Part shown: one piece after another, positions 8,518-20,048 of the stretch
Layout of the letters: every line of letters starts with the position of its first letter
Position numbering within the stretch: position 1 is the stretch's first letter
DNA from: Bathymodiolus japonicus methanotrophic gill symbiont
Lineage (GTDB): Bacteria; Pseudomonadota; Gammaproteobacteria; Methylococcales; Methylomonadaceae
Assembly (NCBI RefSeq): GCF_019721995.1
Contig: NZ_BLYC01000004.1
Coordinates: 62,001-126,000, forward strand
Direction of reading: 5' to 3'
DNA: 64,000 nt
Made by a program: the position numbers and the translations under genes
The notes under the pieces: generated by a model
What the model was told of the DNA's origin: nothing
Database searches by the model: none
What the model saw: the letters and a program-made list of their open reading frames with translations, nothing else

Positions 8518-9038
8518 AAATACTCATCTTTAAGCTGCACATAATGTGCCGCTGAATATTCTAAAAATTCTCTTTCATCTTCACTTAAAGCGCGTGTCTT
8601 TTTGGCGGGTACTCCGATATAAAGGAAGCCACTTTCCAGCACCTTTCCTGGCGGCACTAATGCTCCAGCACCGAGCATTACGTAATCTTCCAGCACCGCA
8701 TTATCCAGAATAATGGCACCGATACCGATTAGGCAATAATCACCCACGGTACAGGCATGTACCACCGCCCGATGTCCTATGGTAACCCCTTTGCCAACAT
8801 TTAGTGGTGCTTCTTCCGGGGCATAATCGCCTGCATGTGAGACATGCAAAATTGAACCATCCTGAATATTGGTTTCCGCACCTATGCTTATACTGCTGAC
8901 ATCCCCGCGTATTACGACAGTGGGCCAGACAGACACATGATCTGCTATAGTGACATCACCGATAATAACAGCACTTTCGTCTATATACGTTGCCTCGCCT
9001 ATTTGTGGGAGGATGTTATTAAATGATCGAAGAGGCAT
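8508..9038 (-). CDS. Gamma-class carbonic anhydrase family protein (YrdA-like)
   Basis: 176 residues with hexapeptide repeats forming a left-handed beta-helix, then a C-terminal helix. Three metal-binding His positions are visible: HVSHAGD (one His), IGHRAVVHAC (two). Bacterial YrdA/PaaY-type members are trimers with zinc or iron. Catalytic carbonic anhydrase activity is variable in the family. Length and motif order are normal. It is convergent with fdxA and shares its terminator. Confidence 0.85.
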   Translation of the reverse strand: MPLRSFNNILPQIGEATYIDESAVIIGDVTIADHVSVWPTVVIRGDVSSISIGAETNIQDGSILHVSHAGDYAPEEAPLNVGKGVTIGHRAVVHACTVGDYCLIGIGAIILDNAVLEDYVMLGAGALVPPGKVLESGFLYIGVPAKKTRALSEDEREFLEYSAAHYVQLKDEYLGK

Positions 9039-9205
9039 AAGGTGTTCCTGTAGTCTGTAAATATTAAATAATATGATACTGCGATTCAGGATATTATTCA
9101 GCTCTTTGTATTAGCCCATGATTTTTCCGTGTGTGGGGTTTGCTCAGTGAGTTTAATGATGTAAAAAGCTAAACTTTATGCCTGGGTATTATAGGAGCAA
9201 GTCTT

Positions 9206-9352
9206 ATCCTAAAAACCGCAATTGACCGCTAAAATGCTATAAGTTACTGAATATTAAAATATAATGATTGTATATACTTATCATCTGCTGAGCGAATATA
9301 CCACGCTACACGGTTTTGTGAATAAATTCGTGTCCAACTACGGTTTCTAGCA
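9206..9352. repeat. MITE G, first copy
   Basis: An imperfect inverted-repeat element starting ATCCTAAAAACCGC and ending GGTTTCTAGCAT. It shares internal words with the copy at 38482-38724 (GTTACTGAATATT, CACGGTTTTGTGAATAAAT). It occupies most of the gap 9039-9354 and ends directly in front of the zinc-ribbon gene start. No promoter can be distinguished. Confidence 0.7.
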
Positions 9353-9530
9353 TTATGGCGCAATGTAAAAGTTGCTCTGCACCGCTACTGGCAAATGGCA
9401 AATACCAATCGTTGTCAGTATTGCGGTGTGCGCAACGATGTGGATTTGCAGGATAAGCATGCTGTTACAAGCCTTACCCAAGCCTCCGACCGGCAGTGTC
9501 CAAATTGTGAAAAGTCTTTGCAATCAATCA

Positions 9531-11124
9531 TCAGTGTTCCCCTATCAATTGAGGCGGTAAAACTAACCTCGCCACAAGAGAGCTCATAAAGCACTGTAAA
9601 GACATTCCTGTTATTATTGCGTTTTGAACTGCTCGAATGGTATACGAGCTGATACGAGATATTCTTGCCTGGAAAAATAATGGATTCACAAAACGATCTC
9701 GTTTTTGGGCCTGTTGCTGCCTAATCTCCAGAGCCTCGCTATATTTTTTATCCGATGGATGAATCAATTCTGGCTGTTGTGTTTTTGAAATCTCTTCAAA
9801 CACGCGCATTAAATTATAGCTCATTGCAGTCAGGCGCATTTGATTTTCAAGTGAGCGGGTATTGGAAGACCAAGCTTTAGTTTCCTTGAAATTACTTTTA
9901 GTGTTATTGAATGTCTTTTCAATCGTCCATCGCTTGAAATACAGCATGGCAATGGTTCCAGGGTTAATAGTCATTGGCAAGGTTGTCACAAACCGGTGAA
10001 GTTTTCCGGTTTCTGGATCACGGTAATCCACCACGTTAAATTTGATGCCCTTGTTTTCGTACACACTGTATGCTTCAACCCCTGTATTGATCTCATGGAG
10101 GGAGTCAAAAGGGATAGACTCAACCAGAGTCGCAATTGAATTTTCTTTTAGCATTGAAATCATGTGATTAGCATGTCGTTTCTGCCGATCCCACCAGACA
10201 AAGCCGGTGACGGCTTTATCGTAGACATAGAGATGTTTCTGAGAGCTGTTATTTCCATTGTTTTGCTTTTCAATATGATCTCGTAACACAGGTATTTCTT
10301 GATGTCTCTGAGTTCCGTTTGTCACCAGACAAAGAAATCTGAGCAACCCACTTCTGAGATTCAACGCGTAAATCCCCCCGGCCGCATAAACTTTCCCCTT
10401 GCTGTTTTTTTCAGTATGGCAGGCATGATCAATAAAATGTCCATCCGCTGCTTCCGCTGAAAATCCTGGAAACGGAGCTTTAGCGAAGTGATGATTTTTA
10501 GTCCGCGATAGCCGTAGGGCCGTTGTTTTGTCGGAGTCTGAGCGTTAGGGAAGGTGGAGACAAAATAAAAGGCCATCCGACACGGCGTCAAGTCATTTGG
10601 AGCCTATGTTCCGACCCCTTGTTGGGTCGGGACGAGGTGACGAGGACGAATCGGGGCCGCCGGAGGCATAAGTGGTCGCGTTAAGTTTTTGCTGCTTGCT
10701 TGGGCTGGGATGCCCAAAACAAGCTTTCGCAAAAATAGCGACTCCCCGACATGGTGTATTCGTCAAGTTCCGGGAATGATTTAAGATAATCAATGCCTTG
10801 CGATAGCAGTGTTTCAGCGTGAAGATGATAGCTCTGCTGTTCAAATGCCTCAAGCATACTTGTTCGTCTATGCGACTTCAGTGATTTAAAATACGTTGAG
10901 TGGGGAAGCAGCTGGCCATAAATCTGTTCATTGGTTTGGAGGAAATGGCGACCACTATCGACTACACTGATACAGCGTAATAACCCAAGGCGAATAAAGT
11001 CGATATCCTTCAACTCTGGGCATGAGCGAGCCCACAAAGGATGACGCTCTGCTAACAGGGCACGTTCCATACTTTCATTGCAGTGTTGGTGAATATGTTC
11101 AGAGAGTGGTAGGTCTTTAAGCAT
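9531..11124 (-). pseudogene. IS F transposase (IS4-like) interrupted by repeat C
   Basis: Two pieces match the 432-residue transposase of 25206-26504: the N-terminal part up to 'ELDEYT', and the part from the 'HFIDHACHTEKN' region to the C-terminus. Repeat C at 10455-10749 separates them and introduces stops. The C-terminal piece keeps the YFKRWTIEKTF block (IS4 Y-R-E-K signature). The two pieces abut exactly when C is removed, apart from one A/G difference. Confidence 0.9.
10455..10749 (-). repeat. Repeat C, copy in IS F1
   Basis: 295 bp from CGCTGAAAATCC to GCGACTCCCCGA on the + strand. Compared with IS F2 it is inserted at GCTGCTTC/TATGG with no duplicated bases. Forward 3' flank GAAG (G at +4). 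Confidence 0.9.
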
Positions 11125-11897
11125 GGGTGATATCCGTTTATGAGGTGATTAAAACGGAAATTTTTAGAAAAATTTTTTCGGCAATTGCAAGCTTTATTTG
11201 AAATTATTTGTTGTTTTTTTACGGTGCCTACAGAGTGTTTATTTGCTGTTATAAGTGATTAAAATCAAAAAGATGGAAATATTCAAGTGGTGCTACCTTC
11301 AGGTAGGTCATAGGCTGCTTTGTTTAGGTACTTCTTCTTTCAATGGGAACACTGATGCAATCAATACAAATACAGTTAGATGCCCCACTTTCTATCGAGC
11401 GTTGTCCAGATTGTTTTGGTATGTTTTTTGACAAGGGAGAACTAGAGGTCTTGTTAAATCATGCTGTGCAACATGTAGCATTTATAAATCTGGCGCATCT
11501 GAATAATATAAATGCGGATCGATTTCGTGTCGAACAGCGGGTTAAATATATTAAGTGCCCGGTTTGTTTAAAGTTTATGCACCGCAGCAATTTTGCGCTA
11601 AAAAGTGGTGTTATTGTGGGCATTTGCCGCGTTCATGGTCTGTGGTTAGATAATGGTGAAGTAACTCATCTGATGGAATGGAAAAAGGCGGGTGGGCAGT
11701 TGTTGTATCGGCAGGAACAACAGAAAAAACAGCCTAAACTGAGAAAAACGCAAGCGGGTCGTTCTGATAGGCTGTGGGGCGATGCACTACAAAAAGATAC
11801 ACTTAGCCTGGAAACAGATTTACTTGAGCTGTTAGCATCTGTCGTGGGAAAAATATTTTTGTGAAGGGCTAGCTAGTGCAGCACTAGGCGCTTTATG

Positions 11898-13249
11898 TTA
11901 TTGCATAACTTTGGAATTAAACAGTTCAATATGCGTCGCGGCTGAACTTAGATGTAACAACTTGTTTAAACGGCAGGCAACAGGCTCGATATTAGCACGG
12001 TGCAGGTTAACAAATTCACTCGGCTGAAACTTACTATCATTAAAAAGTAGACTGTCTGCGGAATCCAGCGCTTTTATACCCGGCAGGAAAATTGCCCATG
12101 CATAAATGGAGTCATGATTAGGGAGAGAGATATAGGATAGTTCAGACTCCAGTGCTAACAGCTTGATGCCCAATTCCAGCTTATGCCCGGTCAACTGCGA
12201 TATTCTGCAAATAATACCGATTTCCTGGGTATTGTTATTAGCGATCGCAATAATATCGCCAATCTGTACGGTAGATTGATTGACCTTGGTATCAGAAATA
12301 ATTTTGTAGCCTTTGATACTGCTGTCGATGATATTAAATTTATCCGGATTATCAGGTCGGTCTTGCAATAACTTGTTCTCAGGATTTGCCCAGATATTTT
12401 TACTCTGTGAGTTTTTCAGCGCCTGATCAATTCTGCTCTGTTCTTCTCTTAACTGAAGTTTCCCAATTATTGAGTAGCTGAAATACACAATGCTGGTGTA
12501 TCGAGGTTTATTTTAGGTGGTTTTGCCATGTTTATAGCAAGCCCCTACTTAATTCCCCTTAGGCAATAGCATTTGAAACGAATGAAAAGACTATTTTTTT
12601 CATATAGTTGTAGCATAGTTTCAATTTTACCATAAATAATTATTGGGAAACTTCAGTTCTCTTAATAGTCCCATATGCTGGCGACTTTTATTCATGGCAT
12701 CTAGTGACTCATAACCCTCTGTGACTAATTCGATGTTGGGTACTATCCTCCCACCAGCAACCCTAGGGTCTATTGGGTCTATGCCTTGCTTGCCTAGTGC
12801 TTCAGTATTTAAAGGGCTGCTGTTATGTAGTTGTTGAATGATAGCACAAAAGCCGATTAAGCCATGGTGTTGGTTTTTCTCGTTAAAGCGGGTGAATTTA
12901 CGTTTTTGCGATAAGCTTAGCGTTTTTGCTGCCAACAATATATTTTCGCGATTTATTGATTTGATAATCCCGGTTCCAGGTGCATCGTGAGCGGCATTTT
13001 TATTGATTTATAATGCAGATGAATAAGCAGAAAAAAACCGTATGGCACTTTTTTCGGATTGTTTCAGGCGGTTTAAATTACTAGGTGGCTTATCCACGGT
13101 TAAGTCAAAGCCAGAGTAGCGGGCAGTTTTTGCAACAAGAAATTTTTTGCCCAGTAGCATGGTTGAAGTGTATTTTTCTACACAGTCAGAAACAGTCAGC
13201 ATATCGCGTGGGCGAAATTGTTCCAGGTTACAGTGGAAGAGTGCTAACA
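11898..13249 (-). pseudogene. PilZ-like protein gene, 3' half (rearranged)
   Basis: Reading downstream from 13249 (TAACA duplication of IS E): LLALFHCNLEQFR, KTARYSGFDLTV, FRVEQ-like basic stretches, an in-frame TAA at 13008-13010, then NAAHDAPGTGIIKS and KRKFTRFNEKNQ. After MITE D (12453-12656; duplication TTCTCTTAA) follows LREEQSRIDQA, then GDIIAIANNNTQEIGIICRI, a segment resembling the GxI/V...G pattern of PilZ-type barrels, up to 11898. The 5' half is at 18956-19900 on the other strand. I infer a PilZ/c-di-GMP-related protein of ~550 residues from general layout only; the family assignment is weak. The gene has lost function through D, IS E, A', B and an inversion. Confidence 0.65.
12453..12656 (-). 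repeat. MITE D, full copy in the PilZ-like gene
   Basis: 204 bp between CTGAAGTTTCCC and GGGAAACTTCAG, with 9-bp duplication TTCTCTTAA on both sides. Confidence 0.95.
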
Positions 13250-14362
13250 CTCGATGTTCAAGTTTTTGATATTGAGAAGGTAAAATCAGGTATTCTGAGG
13301 TTGTTGTAATTTTATCGGTGTAATCCCATGTTAATGAATGCCCCAGCCACCTTTATCCAAAGCTATATTGACGATTTAAATGATGCGCTCAATCAGCTAA
13401 AACCCGGAGCGGCTTTGACACGTATTCAAGCCGCTTGGTTGGGCGCTTGTTTAACGTGCATACTGCTAATGAACTCTGTTTGCTGGGCTAAGTTTGAGCG
13501 AGCAAGCCTTGGAGATTGCAAAGTAGCCGCATTATCCTGGGTGTTTCGTAAAGCAAGTATACCCTGGGACTGGTTGCTACGGGTGAGTGTGGTCTTAATT
13601 TTAAAACGTTATGGCATTACTGAAGGTGTGTTGGCCTTTGATGAATCAGACCGAGCACGATCTAAGTCTACAAAACGTATTTATAAGGTTTACAAGCAGA
13701 AACACAAAGGCTCCGGCGGGTATGTTAATGGACAAACGATAGTATTATTGCTGCTAGTTACCTCATCCATTACAGTGCCTGTCGGTTTTTTCTTTTATAT
13801 GCCGGATCCAGCCTTAAAGCAGTGGGATAAAGAAGATAAACGGTTGAAAAAGAGCGGTATAGCAAAAAAAGATCGGCCTATTAAGCCTGAACGTGACAGT
13901 GCCTACCCGACCAAAACAGAGATTGCATTAGGCTTATTAAAAGAGTTTAAAGTTGCGCATAGCCTGATTAAAATTAAAGGCGTACTGGCTGATGCGCTGT
14001 ATGGTGAAAAAGCCTTTATGGACGAAGCCGCTAAAGAATCTGGAGGCTCGCAGGTGATTAGCCAATTACGTAAAAACCAAAATATTGAATATAGAGGTAG
14101 AATAAGGTCAGTCGAGAGCTACTTTAATTCGATTAACAAAGGCATTGATCAGATAATACGTGTACGTGGCGGCAAAGAGATTAAAGTGACTGTCAGCAGT
14201 GCACGATTAAAGGTGAGTTCACACAGTAAAAAACGCTTTGTCATTGCCTTAAAATATGACGGTGAAAACGACTATCGCTATTTAGTGGCGACAGACCTGA
14301 CTTGGCGCACACAAGATATTATTCAAGCCTATACGTTGAGATGGCTGATTGAGGTTTTCTTT

Positions 14363-14462
14363 CAGGCGCGCCATGCTACCTCACGAAATTCCGGGACTCC
14401 TGTCGCCTATCGGGGACTAAAAATCACCACTTCGCTAAGCTCCGTTTCCATGATTTTCAGCG
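14363..14462 (+). repeat. Repeat A, internally deleted 100-bp form
   Basis: Both ends of A are kept (CAGGCGCGCC and TTTTCAGCG). The 180 bp between the two internal copies of CCTGTCGCC are missing, leaving one copy: a clean direct-repeat deletion. Inserted between CTTT and GAGG of the IS E transposase without duplication. Confidence 0.9.
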
Positions 14463-14516
14463 GAGGACTGGAAGCTTTATGAAGGATGGGGGCGTGAGGC
14501 CAAACAATTAGATGAA

Positions 14517-14811
14517 TTGGGGAGTCGCTATTTTTGCGAAAGCTTGTTTTGGGCATCCCAGCCCAAGCAAGCAGCAAAAACTTAACGCGACCACTTATGC
14601 CTCCGGCGGCCCCGATTCGTCCTCGTCACCTCGTCCCGACCCAACAAGGGGTCGGAACATAGGCTCCAAATGACTTGACGCCGTGTCGGATGGCCTTTTA
14701 TTTTGTCTCCACCTTCGCTAACGCTCAGACTCCGACAAAACAACGGCCCTACGGCTATCGCGGACTAAAAATCTTCACTTCGCTAAAGCTCCGTTTCCAG
14801 GATTTTCAGCG
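14517..14811 (+). repeat. Repeat C, copy in IS E1
   Basis: 295 bp from TTGGGGAGTCGC to TTTTCAGCG. The intact IS E sequence GATGAA/GAGGGATC is split with nothing lost or duplicated. 3' flank GAGG. Confidence 0.92.
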
Positions 14812-15210
14812 GAGGGATCAAGCCGTGGCCTGATTCTGAGTCTTTTGTTTGACCATTGCCTTCTCCTTCACCCAGAGCAAATAGCCCGCATTGAAAGCAA
14901 ACTACCTGCGTATACCGTAGGAAGCTTACAGCGCAAGTCTCAAATGGATGTACTGCTTGAGTTCATCACGTCATTGCTAGAGTTTCCAGATCCTGGTGAT
15001 AAGCTGAAAGAGTTAGGTGAATTAATAAAGGATGTGTTTCAACTGATGCCATCAGGAAAACATATGATTGGCAGAGATTTAGGGCGCTTAGGGCCAACAG
15101 CATCATTAAAGTATTGTTCTGCTGGGTGAAGGTAAGAGTTTGATGGCAATGGGATGGAAAAACTTGAACATCGAGTAATAGAGCTTCGTGCAAGCTAAGA
15201 CCTACTCCCC

Positions 15211-16677
15211 CTACATTATTCCCAGGCTCTCCCACATTTCATCGACTTTTTTTACCACATCTTCAGACATAGCAATAACACGCCCCCACTCGCGCGTCGT
15301 TTCTCCAGGCCATTTATTGGTCGCATCAAAGCCCACTTTAGAACCTAGTCCTGAAGCTGGCGAAGCAAAGTCCAGATAATCAATCGGGGTATTTTCCAGT
15401 ATGGTTAAGTCGCGCGCTGGATCCATACGCGTGGTAATTGCCCAGATGACTTCCTGCCAATTATGTACGTCAATATCATCATCGACGACAATCACGAATT
15501 TGGTATACATAAACTGGCGTAAATAAGACCAGGTTCCCAGCATCACCCGCTTGGCATGCCCTGCATATTGTTTTTTCATACTGATCACCGCCATACGATA
15601 GGAACAACCCTCAGGCGGTAAATAAAAATCAGTAATCTCAGGAAATTGCTTTTGCAGAATCGGCACAAACACTTCATTTAAAGCCACACCTAAAACTGCG
15701 GGCTCATCGGGAGGTTTACCCGTGTAGGTACTATGGTATATAGGTGCCTGACGCTGGGTAATACGCTCAATGGTAAATACCGGAAATTCATCCACTTCAT
15801 TATAATAACCGGTATGATCGCCAAACGGCCCTTCAGGCGCCGTTTCCCCCGGATATAAAAAACCCTCTAAAACAATTTCTGCACTGGCGGGCACTTGTAA
15901 ATCATTAGTCATGGATTTTGCCACCTCTGTTTTACTGCCGCGCAATAATCCCGCAAAAGCATATTCTGACAGCGTATCGGGTACTGGCGTAACAGCGGCT
16001 AAAATCGTCGCAGGGTCTGCCCCTAATGCAACCGAGATGGGAAATGGCTCGCCCGGATGCTTTTCCTGCCATTCTCTATAATCCAGCGCCCCACCTCGAT
16101 GTGCCAGCCAGCGCATGATCACCTTATTTTTAGCAATCACCTGCAAGCGATAAATACCTAGATTCTGGCGCTCTTTATAAGACCCTTTGGTAATTACTAA
16201 GGGCCAGGTAATTAACGGCCCGGCATCATCCGGCCAGCAAGTTTGTATCGGATATTGGCCTAAGTCAATTTCATCACCGATGCGAAATATTTCCTGACAG
16301 GGAGGATTTTTTACCAGCTTAGGCGCCATATTCAGCACATTTTTAAACACCGGGATTTTATCCATCGCATCTTTCATGCCTTTAGGCGGCTCAGGCTCCT
16401 TTAATTGCGATAATAATTCACCCACGCCGCGTAGGGCTGTAACAGATGTTTCGCCCATGCCCATCGCAACCCGGTCTGGCGTGCCAAATAAATTAGCTAG
16501 CACAGGAATATTATAGCCTTTGGGATTTTCAAATAATAAGGCAGCCCCCCCTTGCTTTAAAGTGCGATCACTGATTTCTGTCATTTCCAGCACCGGATCC
16601 ACTTCCTGCGTAACCCGTACCAGCTCACCTTTTTTTTCTAGCTGAGCAATAAAATCTCTTAGGTCTTTATATTTCAT
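15211..16677 (-). CDS. ubiD: 4-hydroxy-3-polyprenylbenzoate decarboxylase UbiD
   Basis: 488 residues, standard for UbiD. It uses prenylated FMN (made by UbiX) to decarboxylate the polyprenyl-hydroxybenzoate intermediate of ubiquinone synthesis. Family regions seen: the N-terminal domain ([22 protein letters not shown]), the central prFMN-binding segment with '[10 protein letters not shown]' and '[13 protein letters not shown]', the catalytic acid-rich [11 protein letters not shown], and the C-terminal 'SAMDPARDL-like' [14 protein letters not shown]. The start ATG overlaps the end of prlC by 4 bp, so the two are co-transcribed. The gene now lies inside a segment inverted between IS E copies but is itself intact. 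Confidence 0.95.
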   Translation of the reverse strand: MKYKDLRDFIAQLEKKGELVRVTQEVDPVLEMTEISDRTLKQGGAALLFENPKGYNIPVLANLFGTPDRVAMGMGETSVTALRGVGELLSQLKEPEPPKGMKDAMDKIPVFKNVLNMAPKLVKNPPCQEIFRIGDEIDLGQYPIQTCWPDDAGPLITWPLVITKGSYKERQNLGIYRLQVIAKNKVIMRWLAHRGGALDYREWQEKHPGEPFPISVALGADPATILAAVTPVPDTLSEYAFAGLLRGSKTEVAKSMTNDLQVPASAEIVLEGFLYPGETAPEGPFGDHTGYYNEVDEFPVFTIERITQRQAPIYHSTYTGKPPDEPAVLGVALNEVFVPILQKQFPEITDFYLPPEGCSYRMAVISMKKQYAGHAKRVMLGTWSYLRQFMYTKFVIVVDDDIDVHNWQEVIWAITTRMDPARDLTILENTPIDYLDFASPASGLGSKVGFDATNKWPGETTREWGRVIAMSEDVVKKVDEMWESLGIM

Positions 16678-18710
16678 GCGGCTATCCCACTATGCCTTAA
16701 TAAGGCATCAATTTTCGGCTCGCGCCCTCTGAATTTAACGAATAACTCCATAGCATCTGCGCTGCCGCCAGCTTCCAATATATGAGTCAAAAATTTTTCC
16801 CCAGTCTTTTGATCAAAGATACCGTTTTCTTCAAACAATGAATAGGCATCGCTGGATAATACTTCTGCCCATTTATAGCTGTAATAGCCTGCCGCGTAGC
16901 CACCGGCAAAAATATGCGCAAAGCTGTGCGCAAAGCGGTTAAAGTCTGGGGGAATCATCACTGATACTTTTTCCCGGATAGCATTAAGCTGCTGATAGAT
17001 CTTCGCACCATGCTCAGGCGTATAGTCCTGATGCATTTTAAAATCAAATAGGCTAAATTCTAATTGGCGCACCATAATCATACCCGCCTGGAAATTTTTC
17101 GCCGCGAGCATTTTATTAAACAACGCTTCAGGCAAGGCCTCACCAGTTTGATAATGACCGGAAATCAAAGCCAGACCTTCTTTTTCCCAGCACCAGTTTT
17201 CCATAAACTGACTTGGCAATTCCACCGCATCCCATTCCACGCCATTAATACCGGACACCCCCAGATAATCCACTTTGGTTAGCATATGCTGCAGACCATG
17301 GCCGAATTCATGGAACAAGGTCAACACTTCATCATGGGTTAATAGCGCCGGGGCATTGCCAGCTGGCGGTGTAAAATTACAGGTCAGAAAAGCGACCGGG
17401 ATCTGTATGCTAACCCCCATTTTTCTACGGCCAACACAATCATCCATCCATGCGCCACCGCGCTTTTTAGGGCGCGCATACAAGTCGATATAAAATTTAC
17501 CGCGTAACTCTCCAGCTTTATCTTTAATCTGAAAAAAACGTACATCTTTATGCCAGGTATCTACATCCTTAAGCTCTGATATATTCAGGCCATACAGCTT
17601 TGCAACCACATCAAACAAACCTTGTATTACGCGTGACGCTGGAAAGTACTGCTTTACTTCTTCTTGCGATAAATCATAGGCATGCTGGCGCATTTTCTCT
17701 GAATAATAACCAGTATCCCAGGCATGTAACTTTGCGATGCCATACTGCTGTTGTGCAAATTCTACGAGTTCAGCCAGGTCTTTGCGCGCTTGTGGCAGGG
17801 ATTTTTCCGCTAATTCCTCTAAAAAGTCTGTTACCTGGCGGGTAGAGTCTGCCATTTTTGTCGCCAGCGATAACTCCGCATAATTTTTAAAGCCTAATAA
17901 CTGTGCTTTTTCGTGCCGCAATGCAATGGTCTTTTCCATAATATCGGTATTATCCCAGTCACTGTTAACACCTAGCTCGGATGCCCGGGTCGAAAAAGCC
18001 TTATACATATCAGCGCGTAACTGGCGATCATCAGCATAGGTCATCACCGCAATATAAGACGGGAATTGCAAACTGAGCAACCAGCCTTTCATTCCTTCCT
18101 GCTCTGCCGCCTGCTTTGCCTGCTGTAATGCGGAGTCGGGCAAACCTGCCAGATCACTTTTTTTAATGATTAGCTTTTGCCATGCATTGGTTGCATCCAG
18201 CAGATTTTCCTCATATTTACTGGAAAGCTGTGACAGTTCAAGGCTAATCTGCTTAAACCGCGCTTGTTTATCTTGATTAAGATCTATCCCCGATAAACGA
18301 AACCCACGCAAGGCATTTTGTATCACTTTTTTTTGGGCTGGCTCTAATTGCTCATAATCATCACTGCCCGCGATGGACTCATACGCGTTAAACAGCCCCT
18401 TATGCTGACCCATTTCAGTGGAGTAGGCGCTGAGTTTTGGCAAACAGGCATTATACGCATCGCGTAGTTCATCATTGTTTACCACTGAATTCATATGGCT
18501 TACAGGCGACCAGGCTTTATTAATCCGGTCCTCCGCCTCATCTAGCGGTGCGATAAGGTTTTCCCAGGTGTATACATTATTTGCAGCTAAAAGCTGCTCT
18601 ACGCTTGCCCGCGCATTGTTTAATAGTTGCTCAATAGCGGGCTCTATATGTTCAGCCTTAATATGTGAAAATAAAGGCAGTTCACTGTTTTCTAGTAAGG
18701 GGTTAGTCAT
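16674..18710 (-). CDS. prlC: Oligopeptidase A (M3 metallopeptidase)
   Basis: 678 residues, normal for PrlC/OpdA. The zinc site [11 protein letters not shown] at about residue 460 supplies HExxH, with a downstream Glu in [18 protein letters not shown]. The N-terminus ([20 protein letters not shown]) matches OpdA and lacks a signal peptide. This cytoplasmic oligopeptidase degrades signal peptides and other short peptides. It forms an operon with ubiD (4-bp overlap). The 245-bp upstream gap to 18956 is AT-rich and probably holds the promoters of both this operon and the divergent PilZ-like gene; no clear -35/-10 pair was fixed. Confidence 0.95.
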   Translation of the reverse strand: MTNPLLENSELPLFSHIKAEHIEPAIEQLLNNARASVEQLLAANNVYTWENLIAPLDEAEDRINKAWSPVSHMNSVVNNDELRDAYNACLPKLSAYSTEMGQHKGLFNAYESIAGSDDYEQLEPAQKKVIQNALRGFRLSGIDLNQDKQARFKQISLELSQLSSKYEENLLDATNAWQKLIIKKSDLAGLPDSALQQAKQAAEQEGMKGWLLSLQFPSYIAVMTYADDRQLRADMYKAFSTRASELGVNSDWDNTDIMEKTIALRHEKAQLLGFKNYAELSLATKMADSTRQVTDFLEELAEKSLPQARKDLAELVEFAQQQYGIAKLHAWDTGYYSEKMRQHAYDLSQEEVKQYFPASRVIQGLFDVVAKLYGLNISELKDVDTWHKDVRFFQIKDKAGELRGKFYIDLYARPKKRGGAWMDDCVGRRKMGVSIQIPVAFLTCNFTPPAGNAPALLTHDEVLTLFHEFGHGLQHMLTKVDYLGVSGINGVEWDAVELPSQFMENWCWEKEGLALISGHYQTGEALPEALFNKMLAAKNFQAGMIMVRQLEFSLFDFKMHQDYTPEHGAKIYQQLNAIREKVSVMIPPDFNRFAHSFAHIFAGGYAAGYYSYKWAEVLSSDAYSLFEENGIFDQKTGEKFLTHILEAGGSADAMELFVKFRGREPKIDALLRHSGIAA

Positions 18711-18985
18711 TGCTTTTCGTGTGTAGGTTTTGGTGTGTTAAGGGTTTATTCAAGTTTAGGCTAATATTATCGTGACCTTAATGCACTAATTAGCGCTAGT
18801 TCTAATATAGCTTGTATACCTAAACTGCTCCTTAACAATATACTTTCTGGGTAGAATTATAATACAGTTAGCCTACAATATATTAGATGGAACAACTAAT
18901 AATAAGTTTTCCGCCTGCTTTTCAACTATAAGCCTATGATTTTATTAAATCTCCTATGGATACTTTAATATTTAAAACGACATCT

Positions 18986-19269
18986 CAGGCGCGCCATGCT
19001 ACCTCACAACATTCTGGGACTCCTGTCACCAACATTCATTCGCCTACGCAGCGAATGGGAGATGCCCTGGTCGCCCTGCGTCCGTCTCAACTACGCACAA
19101 AACCCTGCTCCGTTAAAGACTACCTCAAATGGCTGGAAGGCTATTCGGAATGCAATTCTTGCCTCCCTCGCGCGCTACTAGCGCACTTCGGATCAGCGAA
19201 TTGCACTGTCGCCTACCAGGGACTAAAAATCATCACTCCGCTTAGGCTCCGTTTCCCTGATTTTAAGCG
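18986..19269 (+). repeat. Repeat A' (diverged A, 284 bp)
   Basis: Starts CAGGCGCGCC and ends GATTTTAAGCG. Sequence is ~80 % like A, with GCGCT-ACT-AGCGC where A has GTGCT-GCT-AGCAC. Flanks ATCT and ACGG; no duplication, and the host frame is preserved. Confidence 0.85.
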
Positions 19270-19488
19270 ACGGATGCTGACTTCCAGATTCCTTTTAAAT
19301 TATCTGCCGAAGCATTTAATCACTGGCTAGCGACTCTGGAAAATAACTCCAGCAACGAACAAAGTTACCTGGTTTTATTAGCTGTACGCGCTGTAAACCA
19401 GCAAGGTACTTTATCCCGGGAGCAAAAATCACTGCTGTTGCAAAACATTTACCAATCCATGCTGGTTTTGTTAACATCATTTGTCAAC

Positions 19489-19748
19489 CGCTGTCAGCCC
19501 CGGACGGGCTGATAGTCTCCAGAAGGCGCAGGGAAATTTGCCAATCCGAAGTGCGCGATAGCGCGCGAGGTAGGCTGAAATTTTATCCCGAATAGCCGTA
19601 GAGCCATTTGTGGTAGCCATGACTGAGCTGCTTTGTGCTCAGTCTGTGGCGGACGCAGGGCGGCTGGAGCATCTCCTATTCGCTGCGTAGGTGAACGAAT
19701 TACGGCGACAGGAGTCCCGGAATTTCGTGAGGTAGCATGGCGCGCCTG
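19489..19748 (-). repeat. Repeat B, copy in the PilZ-like gene
   Basis: 260 bp. The forward 5' end is that of A (CAGGCGCGCCATGC), and the 3' end is a different hairpin (TCAGCCC-GTCC-GGGGCTGA) followed by CAGCG. Forward 3' flank GTTG. Confidence 0.85.
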
Positions 19749-20048
19749 TTTGTGCCGTTTACCAACAAGTCTACCCCAAGTTCTGGAAGCAAAGTTATAA
19801 ATTCTACGGCCTGGCATACAAGCTAAATATCCAGGATTTAAATATTGAGCAACATGGTTATCATAGCAATACGATTAGTAAAACATTTAAACACCTGTTA
19901 CTCGATGTTTAAGTTTTTCCATCCCATTGCCATCAAACTCTTACCTTCACCCAGTAGAACAATACTTTAATGATGCTGTTGGCCCTAAGCGCCCTAAATC
20001 TCTGCCAATCATATGTTTTCCTGATGGCATCAGTTGAAACACATCTTT

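Larger units (their letters stand above)
9529..11357 (-). mobile_element. IS 'F' (IS4-like) copy 1, interrupted by repeat C
   Basis: Ends are CATCAGTGTTCCC in inverted orientation. The flanking 8-bp duplication CAATCAAT lies at 9521-9528 and 11358-11365. Without the 295-bp repeat C it would be ~1534 bp, matching the intact copy at 25204-26736. Confidence 0.95.
9355..11864 (+). pseudogene. zf-TFIIB-type zinc-ribbon protein, frameshifted and split by an IS
   Basis: Read from ATG at 9355: MAQCKSCSAPLLANG, then an extra A (about 9400) shifts into NTNRCQYCGVRNDVDLQDK and CPNCEKSLQS. IS F (9529-11357) follows, with its 8-bp duplication CAATCAAT on both sides. After removing the IS the frame continues IQIQLDAPLSIERCPDCFGMF and ends at 11864. 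The CxxC pairs (CKSC, CQYC, CPNC, CPDC, then CPVC) are zinc-ribbon knuckles of the zf-TFIIB family, whose function is poorly known. Total ~230 residues before decay. Two lesions make it a clear pseudogene. Confidence 0.85.
13328..15129 (+). pseudogene. IS E transposase, interrupted by repeats A and C
   Basis: Matches the better-preserved transposase at 28652. Features are the first catalytic Asp in LAFDESDRARS, the second in LADALYGEKAF, and the YTLRWLIEVFFEDWK block with the IS4-type Y-R-E-K spacing. Here the block is cut after EVFF by the 100-bp A derivative. A second cut, after QLDE, is made by repeat C. The remainder to 15129 (FDHCLLLHPEQIARI) is intact. Confidence 0.9.
13250..15175 (+). 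mobile_element. IS 'E' (IS4/IS701-type) copy 1, carrying repeats A and C
   Basis: Terminal inverted repeats CTCGATGTTCAAGTTTTT. Left flank TAACA and right flank TAATA do not match each other. The left flank is the reverse complement of the flank at 19896-19900, and the right flank is the reverse complement of the one at 21610-21614, showing that the segment between the two IS copies was inverted. It contains the short A (14363-14462) and a C (14517-14811). Confidence 0.92.
18956..19900 (+). pseudogene. PilZ-like protein gene, 5' half (rearranged)
   Basis: ATG at 18956 gives MDTLIFKTTS. A' (18986-19269) interrupts seamlessly, then TDADFQIPFKLSAEAFNHWL continues in the same frame to LLTSFVN. 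B (19489-19748) interrupts next, and the frame resumes as VCAVYQQVYPKFWKQSY if one G is assigned to the host. It ends KTFKHLL at TGTTA, the duplication of IS E. Joined to the 3' half at 13249 the codons read KHLLALFHCNL across TGTTA, so both pieces are one former gene. Confidence 0.8.

Noticed and set aside
10593-10853. Open frames inside repeat C ending in 'RPDPTRGRNIGSK'
   Set aside because: They run from host IS coding sequence into the repeat; no independent start, and the repeat is structured non-coding DNA.
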